DNA of 64,000 nucleotides from assembly GCA_001414485.1 (NCBI GenBank), contig LLEY01000062.1:274395-338394 (forward strand), written 5' to 3'. The stretch comes from Calycina herbarum (lineage: Eukaryota > Ascomycota > Leotiomycetes > Helotiales > Pezizellaceae). The position numbers and the translations under genes are program-made. Under the pieces are notes generated by a model. It worked only from the letters and a program-made list of their open reading frames with translations. It was not told the DNA's origin and ran no database searches. Shown in pieces: positions 46,020 through 59,000 of this stretch (its first letter is position 1; each line of letters begins with the position of its first letter).

Positions 46020-47212
46020 TCACTCCTTAGCGACATTCGTTTTCGATAATATCAAGAGCCACCCCTCCTTATTCTTAGCTTGTACGTACAAAGGAGGATA
46101 CTTCCACTTTGGAACACTCCAGAAAAAGAACCCAAAAGTCCATGAATAGCCAAAAAATCCCCTGAACCAACTTTCTTCAATATCTTCTAACTCTTGGGAC
46201 CAACCTAGCGCGTTCGCAAGTCTCCGGAGTAAAGAAAGAAGAGTGGTCTCTACGAAACATCCAAGGAAATTTAAAAAGAACCACCAGCTATCAAGGTACC
46301 AATATCTCGAACCAAGTTGCCAGCTAAAAGCCGAATGCGAAAGACCTGAAAGCATAAAAACCACAAAGCAATTGTAGTTTTACATGCAAAAGTGTTTCTT
46401 TTCAAGCCCATTTAAAATGCTAGAGCTTTCCCATAATTTGTGTGAGGTCTCACTGCTAACCTATGCCAGAACTTCGACCAGAAATTTCTAAGACCGGCTG
46501 CCGAAGTAGGATTTCCAGATAAGGAGGGCCAGTCGCTTGGCTCATCAAGCGTGCTTACGAAGAAGCAGGCGAGGATTGTATTCGTTCCATCGAGGTACAC
46601 CAAACTTTCCCATATCCAGTTTATAGCGATGTATCCTCTGACAACGACTTCTCGAGGAGTGATAACACCTAGTCGGCGGAAAAGTACCTTTTCTGTTGGG
46701 GAGACATCCTCGGGCTAAATTTCAAGGATTATTTCTGAGAATATTGAGGGTATTGCGTGGAGTTGAGTATAGTAATAGACTGGTAGTTTGATGACCCGTA
46801 AAAAGTAGAACACTGCGTATTTTTCTGGTTTTGGCGTTGCATGTTCATCGTAACTTTTGAAGTGGAGCTGTGGATTTCCCGAGAGCTTATAAATGGCTCG
46901 AAGCTTAATTACCCATAATTTCTGTGCATCTTGTGTTGTGGGCGGAGACAAAAGAGGAGGATATCTCTCAATATAAAGCAGTGAGGTGATGTGCAAAATA
47001 TACAGTGATATTCCAAGACACCAAAGACTGACCAGACTTGGGAGAAAACTGAGCTTCTTAGACGATGTGAAGGATAGAAAGGAAAAAGTAAGAAATAATG
47101 GGAGAAAGTACAGTCGATGCCTGAGTGTTGGGCACTGTAGTGCGAAGCCGAAAATCACAGGTGATAGAGCGAGGTGGAAGACCGGAATGAACCCCAAGAG
47201 AAGTTTTTCCAT
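46020..47212 (-). pseudogene. Decayed wax-synthase-like (MBOAT-type) O-acyltransferase
   Basis: Read from 47212, the frame starts MEKLLLGFIPVFHLALSPV with several hydrophobic helices and is open to a TAG at 46715-46717. The same frame resumes at once with PEDVSPTEKVLFRRLGVITP and continues through DEPSDWPSLSGNP and the family hallmark LRNFWSKFWHRLAVRP, where WHxxxxR is conserved in fungal wax-synthase-like acyltransferases. A second stop (TAA) lies at 46412-46414, and a 1-nt frameshift near 46376-46383 then restores CFVVFMLSGLSHSAFSW with the membrane His. No introns explain the breaks. These enzymes acylate alcohol groups of terpenoids or other secondary metabolites in membranes. Two stops plus a frameshift make this a pseudogene or a locus with sequence errors. 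Confidence 0.75.
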
Positions 47213-47882
47213 TCCACTTTAATGTATTAGAGGTGGATATTGGTATTTAGAATAGGAACACAAACAAAGATTTTCAACACTGCCTGTGCTGTTTTAAGTC
47301 GATTTGGCAAGTGAGAGCTAGTGAAGATTAGAGAGGCTTTTCAACACCCATGAGTAAAGTAAACAGGACTGTAAGCTTAACGACTGGGTTTTGATGACGG
47401 AGTGTGATCTGGTTCTGTTGCTATTTTACGTTTGAGTGATTTGGAAGTGTTGTTGGAGCTTGTATGACTAGGAAATGAGATGCTGAATTTATATGTTTTG
47501 TGATATAAGAAGTTCGGGTTACTGCTCTTGGTATGCTCGGTATAACAAGAAAATGTTTCGAAACAGTTTAGAATAATTAAGATTATCGGCTAGTAGTTGT
47601 AAGTATTCATCCAAGAGTTAGTTAATGAGCAAAAAGCTGGAGCAGCAAGTACATCATGAACGGTGCTCTCAAGTCAGTAGAAGTTTCATTCCGTTCTACT
47701 AATAATTGAGAGGGTGTATGACTTAAGATTCGCGCAACCACAAGTAATTCGTTAGGGATTCATGTTTGAAGAATCAACATTCTATTTATTTTTGCTCGTA
47801 GCGACTTGACTTCAACCCATGAACACGCTGACAAAGGAAAGAAGGGAAGTGACGCTTAATAAACGCACCAGGCATTTCGACA
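47213..47882. other. Spacer between two decayed genes
   Basis: A 0.67 kb AT-rich spacer. It would hold the promoter of the acyltransferase pseudogene. No gene is seen. Confidence 0.45.
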
Positions 47883-49606
47883 TCATAAACCCTTAAGATT
47901 TTCTGCATCAATGGCTTTCTTGGAGAAGGTGTACCGTGTTTTGGATCGCAAGCTGTTCACTGATTTCATCCAGATTCGCAGCCTTTTGTTGCCACGACCC
48001 TCCACATTATTCTCCTGTAAAACCGTAGCCTCAGCAGATCTAATTACCGAGGAAAAACAAGGCGGGATAGAAGTGGGGGACTCTACTCCGGATTCGAAAT
48101 CGGGTTTCACTGGACCCTCCGATAATTTCTTCTCCTTCTCTTCTAAGTGTGTGGCCCTTTCTGTTGGATCCGAAGCTGGTATAATTGCACCAGCGGAAGA
48201 ATGCTTTAGATTCTCTTCTGAGATGGAAATATTTTCAAAACCTGAAACCGATAGAGCAGTTTGAAAAACTTCCGCCCTCTCTTTGGGGGGAAGATGTTCT
48301 TCAGAAGAGTTTGAGGTATGTATGGCTGGCCCAGCAGGAAGTTTCTTCGAAGGTTCTTTTAAGATTGAGGTTTCTCCCAGCCTAGACACCATTAACCGAG
48401 TTGATGACTTCTCCGTCTTCTCCTTCATAACAGGGGTCGAAGAAAGGACTTTAGAAAGGATCTCAGAGGATATTGCCAACTTCCTTTCTAGCCGAGCTCG
48501 TAATACGGGATCGTCGTCTAGTGGTTGCGCAGAGATTTTCGAAGAGACTTGGATCACTGCACCAGGAGGGGAATGCTTCGACTTTTCTTCTGCAGTTGAG
48601 GTTTCTTCTAATCCAGACACCTGTATATGAGCGGATGAATCCTCTTGTTCTACTTCTTCTAATATTGCTGTGGCTCTCTAGGAAGCTAAAGTTTGTATAT
48701 CTGTACCAGCTGGTGAATGTTCGGGACTTTCTTCTGGGATTGAAATCGTTTTCAAACTAGGCGTCTCTAAGCGAGTTGAGGAATCCTCAGTCTTCTTCTT
48801 CGCAACTGGGATTGCAGGAACGATTGTGGAAGACATTGTCGGTTGCTGTTGCTCTTGTGGTAGATCTCGTAGTACGGTGTCCTCGTGAAGAGTTTCGTAA
48901 AGAGCGTATGGAAAGGGTTCCTCATAAGCTTGTTCTGGTGATTCCTCTTGTTATCGTAGTTGCATACGCGCATATATTCGCCCCCCATTACATTCCCGCT
49001 TACACCCTGAACAAGTCCAACCACTCAGTTTGATGTCGACCCGATCTAAGCACTTTGGACAACGCCACCAATTAGGATCAATCTTGCGCTCCGCTTCCCA
49101 TTCTCGTTTTCTTTTGCCTCCCAGTGAGCTCTGTCCTTGGCAAAGTTTCTTCCCTTGAATTCTCCGAAGTCTTCTTTATGAAATTCCTTGTAGTGCTCTC
49201 GACAATGGTCTTTTCGAGTAAAAGTGTCAGTGTTTCTACAGCATTTCGGGTAATCGCAAGGGTATTCCAGCTTCCACACCCCTTGATGTATGACGCTGTA
49301 ATGGCGTTCGAGGTCTGCACTCCTAGTAAATACCGGTCGAGATGAAGACCTCCAACAGCCTTTACCAGGGTAGAGGCACGGGTGGCGCTTTTTGCAACAA
49401 TACTGACTTTGAAATCCACTTAGCCATCCCTATTAAGAACTACCCTGTTGAGAAGTAGAAATTTCATACCTGTCCTTATCAAGATAGACTATTTGTGGCA
49501 TAAGAGGATCTGAAATGTTTTGATATTCCCGACGAAGTCGGAGATACGGCTCCTTCCCTTTCTCAACCACGAACTCGTAGAATTTATCTACTTTCATCAC
49601 CTCCAT
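47883..49606 (-). pseudogene. Decayed C2H2 zinc-finger protein with a repetitive C-terminal extension
   Basis: Likely start ATG at 49604-49606 (MEVMKVDKFYEF); a 51-nt intron (49419-49469) joins to tandem zinc fingers, with HPCLYPGKGC..DLERHYSVIH and YPCDYPKC..KDHCREHYKEFH. This is a fungal C2H2 pattern in which a WWRCxKCL segment follows. That segment, ERKIDPNWWRCPKCLDRV, is present but one base out of frame, near 49090-49110, with no GT donor between to explain it by splicing. A TAA (48951-48953) and a TAG (48678-48680) then interrupt a frame that otherwise stays open to 47883. The C-terminal 350 codons hold four degenerate repeats, each with SGLEETS-like and KHSPPGAVI-like parts. Originally a nuclear DNA-binding-type protein; now probably non-functional. 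Confidence 0.65.
48700..48720 (-). repeat. First unit of a four-copy degenerate protein repeat (units span about 47990-48800)
   Basis: Four repeats are recognisable in the minus-strand frame. Key stretches are EESPEHSPAGTDI, EEKSKHSPPGAVI, KEPSKKLPAGPAI and EENLKHSSAGAII, each following a S-x-L/F-x-x-x-S motif. Divergence between copies is high, so the duplication is old. Confidence 0.55.
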
Positions 49607-51020
49607 ATCCTACGGAATGCTGGAGGGAGTTGGTCGTTCGATTGGTTTGTACGGATTATGTGTATTTGAAGATTCTTGAGCAACTGAGGGGCCTTGTACG
49701 CTATAATATCCTGTGTTAAATGGATGGCTCCTCTCTCCAGACTGTCCCATGTATCCGGCGGTTGGGGATCGTGAATTCAAAAACTCTCCCGCACGATAAT
49801 TGGTGTAGTGCGGATGACTGAACTCTGAATCTCTGGTAGTGGCATTTGAGAAAACAAAAGTAGGCTTTGTGGGGAGCCTCCAATGCTCTTCTTCATTGCT
49901 ACCCCGAATAGAAATTCTCCAGATGAGTAGCCTTTTTTGTTCTCCGCGTCCTCCTCCCTACTGGGTCCGCGCATAGAGTTCGTCGTTGTCCAAGCTCCAG
50001 GCCTTCTCCCAATTCCGTGCTCGCACTCCATGATCGTAAAGGAGACCGCCCTTATTCTAGCAACACGATGAAATATCAGCAAAAGCAAGAATTCAATAGC
50101 GGGATGCTTTGGAGCCCTTACCTGAAGGGTCGAATTTCAGATAATCGCAACAGAAGCTTATGAACAGCAAGAAAGCAAAGAGAGTTCGAGCTGAAGAGGG
50201 GCAGCTGAGCATTTCCAAACAAGCTCAAGCCACACAATTTTGACCAATAATCAGAACCTCGCTTATTAGGGGCTTACCACGTGTCTGGCCTGCAGTTGCA
50301 CAAGTTTCACTCCTGTGTAGATAGTATGGCCCCAATAGACGCTATCTCGATGTCGAGTTCTATTCTTCATCCCGCGTGACCGCTCAACCCACTAGAACAT
50401 CTTCACCAAAACTCCGAAAAGAAACATTCAAAGAACTTCATCACCTAGCTAAAACCACGTTCTCGCTTCCTCAAATCCTCACACCTTAAAAGTCAATCCC
50501 CGTCAACCTTTCACGAATCCTTCTCACTCTCCCAAACCAACAACGTATTGTTCTCAAACTATTCTCCGCAGCTTACGCTTATGATGCAAAGAGCTAGTTT
50601 ACTCTACTCAACTTACTCATTTTGAGCCTTTCTTCTCCGACTGTGAAGTTTCAGCTACTTAAACCCCAACACAATCAAAATTCTGGTTTGTAACTTTTCT
50701 CGAGTCTTGATTCATTCATAGCTAGTATATCAAAAATAGAATCATCATCAAACATAAACAAAGGTAAATCCTTTTCGAGAAAGAGAAAAAAAGTAGAGTT
50801 CTATTTTCCCCCACGAGACGAGACCAAAGCACCAGTAGGTGAGTGGCAAGTCAGCTAAGCTACTTGAAGCTAGCTATTAAATATCTATCAAGAAACATGA
50901 AGAGTGGATCTTTCCCCCCAAAAATCTTACAATAAAATACAATCCCCCACCTCTTTCTCCCCTCACTCTCTCCCCCTATTAATCTCGTTTCCTCCCTCAC
51001 CCCACGCCTCCTCTACCTCC
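49607..51020. other. Intergenic region, 1.4 kb
   Basis: This holds the upstream region of the C2H2 pseudogene and the 3' end of the ABC transporter. From 49616 to 49860 a minus-strand frame (ending in TAG at 49610-49612, directly before the proposed ATG) reads Ser/Pro/Tyr-rich sequence and may be a lost N-terminal part of the zinc-finger gene. Beyond 50100 nothing is seen. Confidence 0.4.
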
Positions 51021-54000
51021 TCACCGATCCAACGCCTGGCTCTGACACATCTCCCAATAAACCCCCCTCCTAGAAATCAACTCCTGATGCGTCCCCTTCT
51101 CCAAAACCCCCCCAGTGCCAAGCACAAAAATAACATCCGCCCTCTGCACACTCGCCAACCGATGCGCAACAGTAACCACCGTCCTCCCCTTCCCCACCCT
51201 CTCAAAAGCCCGTTGCACCTGCCTCTCAGACTCACTATCCAAACTACTAGTCGCCTCATCAAGCAACAGCACCCTCGGATCCCTAATAACCGCCCGCGCA
51301 ATTCCCAACCTCTGTTTCTGCCCCCCTGACAAGGCTACACCGCGATTCCCGACATCGGTGTCGTACCCTTCGGGTAATGACATGATGAAATCGTGGATCT
51401 CGGCGTCGCGACAGGCTTGGTGGAGGATGGAGGTTGGGGTGTCGGTTGGGACGCCGAGGAGGATGTTCTCCCGGATTGTGCCTTGAAAGAGTGTGCATTC
51501 CTGCGAGACGAGGGATACCTTTGAGCGATATTTCGCAGTATCGAGGTCCGTTAACGGGACATCGTTGATTAGGATTCGACCCTTTTGGAGAGGGTAGAAG
51601 GCTTCTAGGAGGGAGATGATGCTGGTTTTTCCGCAGCCTGATGGTCCGACGATGGCGGCGAATTGACCTTTTTCGATCTGGTGGGGGGAGGGTGTTAGTT
51701 CTTATTCTTGTTTTGGAGTTGAAAGAGGAGGGATGGAGAGAGAGAGAAGACGGGGAAAGCGGAAATGTGCAATATGTGTGTCTGTCGGGAAAGAAAGAAA
51801 AGAAAAACAAACCGTCAAATTCAGCCCCTGAAAAATAGGAATATCCCGTGTCGGGTACTTGAACCAGCAATCCCTAAACTCAATTCTCACACCCCCCTCC
51901 GTATCCCGCATCTCCAAATCCTTTCTCTCCCCCGTCTTCGGTCTTATCCTAAAACTGAGAATCCGATTCGCCGCCGCCGCAGCCTGCGCCATATTCGGTC
52001 CAAAAGAGAGGAGGGAACCCGAAGATTCGGATCCGTTGACGATAGCGATGTAGACGACGAAGAATTGGACAGGTCCGTATTCGCGTGTAGCTAGTAATTT
52101 GCCCTAATTGTCCATCAAGATTAGTCAGAGATTTGGAAGGGAAGAGAAGGGGATGGGGAAAAGGAGGGGTTATACATACACCATACCAAAACGTAAGCGC
52201 CATACACAAGAGCGAAACACTATCACTAGCGCTGAAAACCAACGTCGTCCACCCCGCCTTCTTAAACGCCTTATCCACATGATCCTGCAGTAAAATGCCA
52301 TACCGTTTCGAAATCATATCTTCCAAAGTTAAACTTGTGACGGTTCGGAAGGCACCGATGGATTCGGATGCGAATTTCGAGGATTCTGCGAAGACGGCGT
52401 TGTTCATGGCTTCGAATTGGAGTTCGTAGCGGAGACGGAAGAAGGCGCAGGCGAGGATTATGGGCATGGATACTAGGGTGGCTACTAGTGTGAGTCTGGA
52501 GTTTTTGTTAGTTGGATTTGTGGAAAGAAAAGGGAGAAGGGTGACGAACTTCCAGCCGAAGTAGAAGGATATTATTATGCAGCCTACCAAACTGAATACT
52601 GCGACGTATACCATTCCCATGTTGATTCCTAGTAGTTGTTGGAGTTGAGTTGGATCGTTTGCTACTCGTGCTGTGAGGGTGCCGGATGAATTCTCTTCTT
52701 CGTCGAAAAAGGAGACTGGTTTTGCGAGAATGCTTTCGAAATATTGTTGTCGGTATGTACATGCAATATGCTGTAAACGGAAAATTAGATGTGCCCTGAA
52801 GAAAGGTTCGTGGACGAGGAAGGATTTCTTACCGAGGAAATGGTTTGAGAAGAATGTCCAAGGAGAAAATATGATGCTGCGGCGCCAATACCAAGGTAAA
52901 CAAATTGTAAGGACCAGTGGTTGATTGCATCTGTTAGTGCACCACCTGTGAAGATTGGCACATTGATAATTTGTGCAAAGAGCCATGCTTGAATTGGTTG
53001 AGTTGCTGAAACAATGTTAGCAGTGTAATTCCAAAGAGTGCCTCGCAAGAGGTGCTCATTGAAGTGATAGAAGACTTACATCCAGCACCAACACAACCTA
53101 TCGTCAGAACAAGATACCAAGGCCATCTCTGCTTTTGCTCTCTCATAAGAAGACCGAAACTATTGAAGAAACCCTTAGGCTTCCAAACGACAGCTTCTTC
53201 CTGTTTTATACTTGAAGAAGTCATTTCTTTCTTGAGCGTGTTGTCCACATCGGTAGCTTCGGTAAGATCATTTTCATCTGAGAAGTTCTCGCCCATTGAT
53301 AGTTTCTGTGCATTGACAAGTGCCCAGTATGCTCCATTCTCGTCTGCGAGGAGACTGTCGTGGGTACCTGTCTCAACTACTTTGCCCTGTAGATTGATGG
53401 TTAGAAATGGATCAATCAAGTTTGGTGAGTTATGGGCTCGTGTAAAAAAGCCATCTTAGAAAAAAGGGACCAACCTTTCGTAAGACCACGATGCTGTCCG
53501 CTTTTCTGATGGTGGAAAGTCGATGGGCGATAACAACGGTAGTTCTTCCTTCCGCGACACGGTCTATATAATTAATCGTCAGCTCCTGTCCACTCCATAC
53601 CCAGGTCTTCAAAAAGGCCAAGTGTTTAAAAATAGTCAACGAACCGAGAGCCTTTTGAACCAGTCTTTCTCCTCTGACATCAATAGCACTAGTCGCCTCA
53701 TCAAGAATCAAGATCTTAGGTCGTTTGATGATACTTCTCGCAATCGCTAAACGTTGTCTTTGACCACCAGATAACTTAATACCCGCATCTCCAACTTGAG
53801 TTTCGTATTTCTGTTTGCCAAAAACGGGTTAGCAAGTTGGTTGCTACAACAGAAGCGAACGACACGAAACAAGCAAAAAACCATACCAATGGCAGCTTAA
53901 CGATATACTCATCAGCAAAAGCCTCCTTGCAAGCCTCCTCCACCAGCCTAGTCTTCGTCTCTTCATCCGCATCCTCCCACTCACTCCCAATAAGTCCATA

Positions 54001-56044
54001 CTCGACATTCTTCCTAATAGTATCGTTGAAAATAAAAGGTTCCTGCTGCACAAGTCCAATTTGAGACCTCCACCACTTTAAATCAAAACCATCCAAATTC
54101 TTCTCCCCAACCAGAATCTTCCCTGAAAGCTCAATAGCCGGTTCCTTCCCTTCCTCGATCTCGAGCTTTTTCACTTCTTCCCGTTTCTTCTTCTCTTTCT
54201 CATCGAGCATTACTGATTCGGGGATTTTGAAGATGGAGTTATTGTCTAGTTCGTACCAGCGTTCTAATAAGCCAACGATGGTACTCTTTCCGCTACCAGA
54301 AGCACCGACTATGGCGGTGATTTTCCCGGCCTCGAATTTCATGGATAGGTTGTCCAGGACTTTGTTGTGGGGACGAGAGGGATAGGCGAATGTAACTGAT
54401 TCGAGAAGGATGTCTTCACGAGCGGAAACATCCGGGGCTGATAGACCGGTGGTCTTGGGCTTAGGAGCGTCGATTATGGCGAAGAAATCGGTTGCTGCTG
54501 AGGCTGCTCTTCCTACTGCCATAATCGGGGCAGCGGTTTGAGCTGGAGGGAGGTTAGTATTTCCAGAATTAGAAAATGGGAAGGGGGTGAGATGTCGAAG
54601 TCCCGGACAGAAAAGAAAATGATTTCAACTTACTAACAGCAAAATTAACCATCATAACACTCATAAGCACAATAACAATCGTAGCAACACTATCAATCCT
54701 CCCCTCAGCATACAACTTAAACCCAAACCAAAAACACAAAGCCATCGTCGAAAAGACAGCAAAGAAGAGCGGCGCAAAATTCGCTCCCATAAAAGGACTT
54801 AATTTCTTTCCTCGTTTTCGAGATTCTTCGATCCAACCGGCGAACTTGGTGCCGATTCGATCCTCGGCCCCGCAAGCGATGACCATTCGGATGGAACTGA
54901 GTACTTCTCCTGCTATGGAAGCAGCCTTTTCATCCGCGTATTCGACTTCTTTCTGCAGTTTCAAGATTATGGGGACGAGGATTCCATAGACTAGGCCGAG
55001 GAAGACGATTATCGAGGCTGTTACTACTGTCAACAAGGCGTCGTAGACAAAAGCTTCGATGATTGCTGTAAGCATCAATGCCGTGAACTGGAAAATCATT
55101 CCCAGTTTCTCGGAAACGCCAATTTGGAGGACGTTTGCTGTTGTTGTGATGGTATTTGATGCTTGACCAGTTGGTAAGGTATCGATGACTGAGATTGGTA
55201 GGGCGAAGAGTGCTTCGAGGTAGTGGAGTCGAATTTTGGCGGACATTCGGATTCCTACGACTCGAAAGATGTACATGGAGAGGTAACTGAGAGACCAGCG
55301 AGCGATGAAGAGATAGACGATGTACAAGCTATTTCGTTGTCAATTTGGGTCGCGGAGAAGGTCACAGATGGCCAGAAGAAAGTAAGGGGTAGCAACGGAA
55401 ATAATTCGATCGTGTAAATAATTGATGCCGTAACTAATATAAAGAGAGCAATGCTTACGTTTGCTTGTTGAGAGACTTCGTAAATTGCTCTTTTGTAACA
55501 CCTGAACCGGGGATAAAGTAGTTATTGAAATCACCAACAAGTGAACCTATGAACAGGAATAAGCTCTGTGGAGTTGAAAGAGGTTTCCAGAGGATAATTA
55601 CCAAAAACAATGTTCATCAGAGGTAAAGTCTATAATTCATTAGAATGGGAAGATCCCTTGAAGGAGTTCTACATACAGCTCCAGTACCCATCTCAGCTAT
55701 TATCGCAAAAGCAAGAAGAAGTTTATCCAACCTGCTGGAATAACTAAAGATTCGCTAGACATTATTAGTGAAGCTCAAAATTGGAGAAAAGAAGGCTATA
55801 CAAAATAATGCTTCCATGAAGTCTTGTTCTCGGCCTTGGCTGTGTAATCCGTTTTCTTGCCCTCCTCTTCTTTTACTTCTATTACTTGGGGGGACTTGGT
55901 AGTATCATTTTCTGGTTGTGCTAGGGTGGCGGTCTTCTCACTACCTGCTTCCTTATCGGAGTTGATTTCATCGTGGCTCTCCATGTCTTTGGATGAGGTT
56001 GGACGGGTATCACTCTCTTCCGTGATGTCTGGAGGTTTTTCCAT
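51021..56044 (-). CDS. Full-size ABC-B (MDR-type) transporter
   Basis: Fourteen exons (complement): 55802-56044, 55677-55754, 55602-55629, 55459-55546, 54634-55328, 53887-54542, 53645-53810, 53475-53563, 53080-53386, 52833-53005, 52550-52770, 52180-52495, 51813-52103, 51021-51677; all phases fit and give 1335 aa. The order is membrane domain, NBD1, membrane domain, NBD2. NBD1 has Walker [11 protein letters not shown]-loop LVQQEP, signature LSGGQRQR, Walker [13 protein letters not shown] and H-loop AHRLS. NBD2 has [34 protein letters not shown] and AHRL. The N-terminal 80 residues are acidic and cytosolic. NBD1 carries a charged insertion of about 45 residues ([20 protein letters not shown] and following) between Walker A and the Q-loop. 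It should export hydrophobic compounds across the plasma membrane; the substrate is unknown. Confidence 0.92.
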
Positions 56045-59000
56045 GTTTGTGACGCTGGACTACCGATGAGGCTCTCAAAGGGGGTCCTCGGTAGTTTATA
56101 GGCCAACAATCTGACCCCCACAATGGGGATACTCCGATCTGTGAGGCGCGACCGCCTCAAGGTCAGCTGGCGGAACGTGGAAGAGTCGGTGAGAGTAAGA
56201 ATTGTCGTGCACAAAGAATGAGTAAGGAGCGATCTTGGAGTCAGAATCTTACTTAAAGGAGTGGCTGGTGAAGTTAAATTGTTGATACCGCTGGTCGGTT
56301 TTGCGAGTTGCAACAGATCTCAATTATGCGCGTATCTGCACCTCTGTCTAGCGAGGAGTCATGCCGCAAATCAATCACCAGTTTTGCACCGTACCAAGGT
56401 AAGACGGACGGTTCACTGTGCCGACTTGGATGAATTAGGCAGCCACGACTTGGAGACAGATATCCTCGACGAGCCACGAATACAGTTGTTATAGGAGAAT
56501 GCTTTAATCACTGGAACCTGAGGGAAAGCACGAAGCCGATGGAATATTCGTGCAGTTCACTTCATTTTGAAGCTACGCTACGTTCTCCAAATCGGGTTTG
56601 GATACAGCCTTGTGAGATCGGGTGGTGGTGATACAACGCTAAGAGTCTAACCAATAAAGGCACTCACTATACGTTCACTTAGGTCTTGGCGCCGGGTAGC
56701 TTTTGCTGGAATGGTCCGTGTCCTCTTTTTTACGCGTATCGGTGCCTGTCGGTGCCAACTTCTCTTCCCAATTCTGCTCTCTCAACCAAGGCTCGAATAA
56801 TTAGTTCGGTTATTGGGGAGTTCATTTTACCTTTATCATTCCAGAAGACCTAGGAGAATTGTAGGTAGGAGCGCAAATGCCTTAGACTACAGCCACGAAT
56901 TCCTGCAAACACTGGTGGTGCATTTAGGCCCTCTGTGAAAAAGGCGCTCCGTGGAGAGGGTGTTAAGCAGAACTCAGCTTTAAGGACTTGCCCTTTTTAT
57001 ATGATTGCCGACCCAGATACTGTACCTACATTACGAGGTAATTACGTAGGCATGGCATGCCGGAGGATCGTATTCGCGGTTGGATGAAAGAGGTGAGCAT
57101 TGAGCACGAGATACGGCGTTTGATTGGAAGCTTCGGAATGCTTAGTTGTTTTAGTGCAGAATAGGCATGAGGATATCGAAATAGAAGCATTACAATACGC
57201 TTGCAAGCAAACCGATTTGTTCTATTTGGCAGAACTCAGATACCTCTTCACGTAAAATGTGTTGAGTTTCTTCCCGCCCCATAGCCACCCCCCACCCAAT
57301 CCCCAAGCTTCGGAATGCTTAGTTGTTTTAGTGCAGAGTGAGCATGAGGATAAATACGCTTGCAAGCAAACCGATTTGTTCTACCTCTTCACATAAGATG
57401 TGTTGAGTTCGGAATGCTTGGTTGTTTTGGTGTATGAGGAGAGCCTGGGATATAATATTTAAAAGAAGCATTTGATGTGTCAAACAAAACGCTTGTAAGC
57501 AGACTGGTTGATCTTCATGATAGATTTGGAGAACTCTCACTCACGTGCTGTAGGAGATACATCTTCACGTGAGATAGATGTTGATCGATAGTTCTGGCCA
57601 ACAAATGGGAAGAGCAAGGTTGGCGGGTGAGATTGTTAATTTGCAAATCCCTCGTCTATCTATTTCAGGATCAAGCGGTGGAGAAGATGAGCCAGGCCAG
57701 GAAGAGGTGGACTTGTGGACAACTGAAACGATTGCGAGTGTGGCGGTGCCCTCAGGTGGCGCGTTGGTTGTCAAGTGGAGGCACAAGGAGCGCGGGGAGC
57801 CCAGGATGGAGATTTAATACGATGCGGCCAAGTTCAGGTTTTGATATGAAGGAGGAAAGGAAACCAGCGAAATAAAGAATCAATGAAGGTGCATCGCATG
57901 GCATCGCTGTTTGTTTGTTTTCCACTGGCCGAAAAGTCTCTGCAAAGTTTAAAGATTCTATCGTCGGGTCCTCCTATAATAGAAATGGATAAGATGGCAC
58001 TAACAAGAAAGTCAGTAGCCTTTCCAGAATATTTTATGGAGAAATCCAGGCATGCAAGCCCGCCACCAGGCCGCATCACTTGAAGAACGGGGAATCCAAT
58101 GAAAAGAATACAATTATCCACCTGTCTTTACGATGAAATCCAGGTACCAGATTGAGGAAAAGAAGATTCGATTCGAAATCTCAACTTCCTCTTTCCAGAA
58201 AATGGGGAGATCTTCGTCCCGCCGAGTGGTGAAGCTACGAAGAATATCAGACTTCGGGTGTGTCAAGTTGGCAAAATGAGTTCCACCAGTTCGTGTCCCT
58301 GATGACCTCATCTCAGGGCCCCTGAGAGCTTGCGGTGACTGCTGGTGACTGCTGGTGACAGCTGAAGGGGGCAAAGCTGTGATAGAGATGTGATATAACC
58401 TGATCAAACACTTTTCGTTTGGAGGAGAAACAGAAGAAGGAAAGAATTGAGGTTTCCCGCGTGCACACCATCTCAACCAAGCGCCTTGGAGGAGAATGTT
58501 GTCTTCACCACAACCAGCAAGAGATCAACGCCCTTTCTTTGCTGCCAAAACTCACCCAAGCTTCTTTTCACTAGGTGGTGGGCCTACTTTTCACAAACTC
58601 ACTCAGATGATAGACCCAATCATAGCGGGCCCTATCCACTTTTTGACAGGGGCACGACTTGATCTCAGGCTTGGCAGGCGCGCACTGGCTGCTCTTGCCT
58701 CCCCTGGAAATCTCTCTAGTGTGAATGTGGTTTAGCGCAGGCTTGTCATCTTCCTCGTCCCTGCCTCGCTACCCGTTTCGTGTGGGCCTGCCATTTTACT
58801 CGCCGACTGTGCAGTGATTGGGTGGTGGTGATTGCGCAGCAGTCACCCTGCGCTGCCCCAATTCCAGACCCTTCAGCGCTCGCTCACTCACCCTCCCTGA
58901 TACGCTTCAACCACTCTCCTTCTCCTCTCTGCCATCCCTCTCTACCCACCGTCACCCATCACCGTGGCATCACGCTCGTTCCCATTTTCAACCTTCTTCC

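Noticed and set aside
4146..49612. Reassignment of TAG as a sense codon, suggested by several in-frame TAGs.
   Set aside because: TAG is the natural stop of several confident genes here (4982-4984, the hydrolase at 6273, the dehydrogenase at 16006, the SDR at 29078), so it is read as stop.
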